From: Acidobacteriaceae bacterium
GTDB lineage: Bacteria; Acidobacteriota; Terriglobia; Terriglobales; Acidobacteriaceae
Direction of reading: 5' to 3'
NCBI GenBank assembly: GCA_030040395.1
Contig: JASHTU010000540.1
Location: forward strand, 1 to 8,572
DNA length: 8,572 nucleotides
Shown: positions 7,481-8,572 of the stretch, piece after piece
Position numbering within the stretch: position 1 is the stretch's first letter
Layout of the letters: every line of letters starts with the position of its first letter
Translations under genes and position numbers: made by a program
The notes under the pieces: model-generated
What the model was told of the DNA's origin: nothing
Database searches by the model: none
What the model saw: the letters and a program-made list of their open reading frames with translations, nothing else

Positions 7481-8572
7481 TCAGAACCTCAGGCGCAGCA
7501 CGGTTTGAAGGATGCGCATTCCGCCAGCCCCGGCGGGCAAGCCGAATTGCACGGCGCTTACGATCGTATTCCAGCTTGTGAAGGCCAAATGGTTGAGCGT
7601 ATTGGTGGATTGTATCTGCAAATCGAGATAGAGCTTTCCATGCGGGCGGAAGGTGCGGTTCAGCGCGCTGTTGAGGGTAAACTGGCCGGGGCCGGTGATG
7701 GAATCCCTGCCCGCCGTTCCCCACTGTCCTGCGGCCGGCGCGGTATAGGCCACGGCATTTATGTGCGCACCATCTTTGGCGTTGTTGATCGGCGCGCCGG
7801 TCAGGTCCGGTCGGATGATGCTGTTCGATCCCGTACCGGGCGCCGCCTCTGGATAAATAGGCGTTTCGGGAAGCCCCGTGCCCACGCTGATGGTGGTTTC
7901 GAGAGTCCACTCTTTTAGAAGCCGCCCGCGCCAGCCGCTCATCAGCGTGCCGCCGCGGAGGCCTTCGCCGCTAGTGTATTGGGCGGTGATATTCGCGAGC
8001 TGGCGTTGATCGAAGCTGGAGAGCGACCGCTCGGCGCGCGGGGCGAGCCAGTTCTGCGCGATCATCGCCGATTCGGTGGGGGCCGATGACGGCGTCTCCC
8101 CCGGGCCACTCGCGGTTACGTGACCCGTCCCGCCCAGATATGCGTCGTCGTCGATCGACTTCGAGTAGGTGTACATCAGCGATGCGGTGAAACCATTTAC
8201 CAGCCGACGGCCTAACTGAACCTGACCCTCTTGGCGGGTCGAGTTTCCGTTCGACTTTTCGTAGACAAAACCCGAAGGACAGCTCGTACAAGGATTAGCC
8301 TTGCCGATAGGATAGCTGTTTGGATAGATCTCCTGTGGTCCGCGTGTGCCCTTGGTTCCGCGATAGCTCGCCGTGATCTGCATTGCGAAGGGCAGATCGC
8401 GCTGCACCTCGAGATTCCAGATTTGCGCGTAGCCGATGTGGAAGTTGGGATCGATGGCGTAAGTGTCCTGGGTGAAGCCGGAACAGGGAACGAAACCGTT
8501 GGCCAGCGTGAGCAGGCACGCGGCTCCATTTTGCACACTCAGGCTTTTCGAGAGCGGATACTGTTGCGCTAG
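7481..8572 (-). CDS. TonB-dependent outer-membrane receptor, Oar-like, C-terminal part (5' end outside window)
   Basis: The visible 363 codons are the C-terminal portion of the beta-barrel of a large acidobacterial TonB-dependent transporter. Family members usually also have an N-terminal carboxypeptidase-regulatory-like domain and a plug; neither is in view. The frame is open to the right edge, so the internal GTG at 8536 is not a true start. Recognisable landmarks in order are LTLANGF, DPNFHIGYAQIWNLEVQRDL, SYRGTKGTRG, SNGNSTRQEGQVQLGRRL, FTASLMYTYSKSIDDD, FDQRQLANI, and NHLAFTSWNTI with FGLPAGAGGMR. The last residue is Phe after a beta strand (LRLRF), the usual recognition signal for BAM-mediated barrel insertion. 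An unusual CTSC pair sits in a loop near IGKANPCTSCPSGF. It heads the operon that continues into the VWFA gene. The ligand is unknown; Oar-like receptors have been linked to protein or peptide transport and envelope functions. Confidence 0.92.
   Translation of the reverse strand, partial: LAQQYPLSKSLSVQNGAACLLTLANGFVPCSGFTQDTYAIDPNFHIGYAQIWNLEVQRDLPFAMQITASYRGTKGTRGPQEIYPNSYPIGKANPCTSCPSGFVYEKSNGNSTRQEGQVQLGRRLVNGFTASLMYTYSKSIDDDAYLGGTGHVTASGPGETPSSAPTESAMIAQNWLAPRAERSLSSFDQRQLANITAQYTSGEGLRGGTLMSGWRGRLLKEWTLETTISVGTGLPETPIYPEAAPGTGSNSIIRPDLTGAPINNAKDGAHINAVAYTAPAAGQWGTAGRDSITGPGQFTLNSALNRTFRPHGKLYLDLQIQSTNTLNHLAFTSWNTIVSAVQFGLPAGAGGMRILQTVLRLRF
7486..7491 (-). promoter_or_regulatory. Ribosome binding site of the VWFA gene inside the receptor 3' end
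   Basis: TGAGGT, which overlaps the last Leu-Arg codons of the receptor gene, lies about 8-9 nt upstream of the VWFA ATG. With the 3-bp spacing between stop and start it suggests coupled translation of the two genes. Confidence 0.55.

Noticed and set aside
7103..7918. Plus-strand open frame of 271 codons spanning the VWFA/receptor junction
   Set aside because: It runs antisense across two recognised genes, has no family signature, and has the composition of a GC-driven shadow.

Overview
The window looks like a chromosomal segment from a high-GC member of the Acidobacteriota, probably of the Solibacter/Bryobacter type. Two gene families support this. One is an Oar-like TonB-dependent outer-membrane receptor with the barrel end usual in that phylum (NHxxFTSWN...FGLP...LRLRF). 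The other is a secreted protein with the VWFA-related domain that is strongly expanded in Acidobacteriota. The placement rests on recognised families and not on any marker gene.

Layout, left to right. (1) 28-2815, minus strand: a two-gene operon for a molybdenum hydroxylase of the xanthine dehydrogenase superfamily. A small double-[2Fe-2S] subunit comes first and overlaps by 14 bp a large molybdopterin-binding subunit that carries a Tat signal. No FAD subunit is visible, so the enzyme is probably a periplasmic oxidoreductase that passes electrons to an outside acceptor. Its substrate cannot be read from the sequence. (2) 2816-3092: a divergent intergenic region with a plausible sigma-70-type promoter and a clear ribosome binding site facing right. 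(3) 3093-5330, plus strand: a secreted M28B zinc peptidase of the glutamate carboxypeptidase II / transferrin receptor architecture. All zinc ligands are present, but several residues that give the human enzyme its glutamate specificity are changed. (4) 5356-7477, minus strand: the VWFA-domain gene, which ends 25 bp from the peptidase gene in a convergent arrangement. It is broken twice: an in-frame TAG where the family has a sense codon, and a one-base frameshift further on. (5) 7481-8572, minus strand: the C-terminal part of the TonB-dependent receptor, whose 5' end lies outside the window. Its stop codon is 3 bp from the start of the VWFA gene, so the two form an operon.

The receptor/VWFA pair is presumably a cell-envelope unit of unknown role. 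The peptidase and the Mo hydroxylase share a divergent promoter region. All complete products carry export signals or belong to an exported complex, so the window codes for envelope or periplasmic functions throughout. I found no RNA genes, mobile elements, CRISPR arrays or attachment sites. The least ordinary features are the doubly interrupted VWFA gene and the altered substrate pocket of the M28 peptidase.
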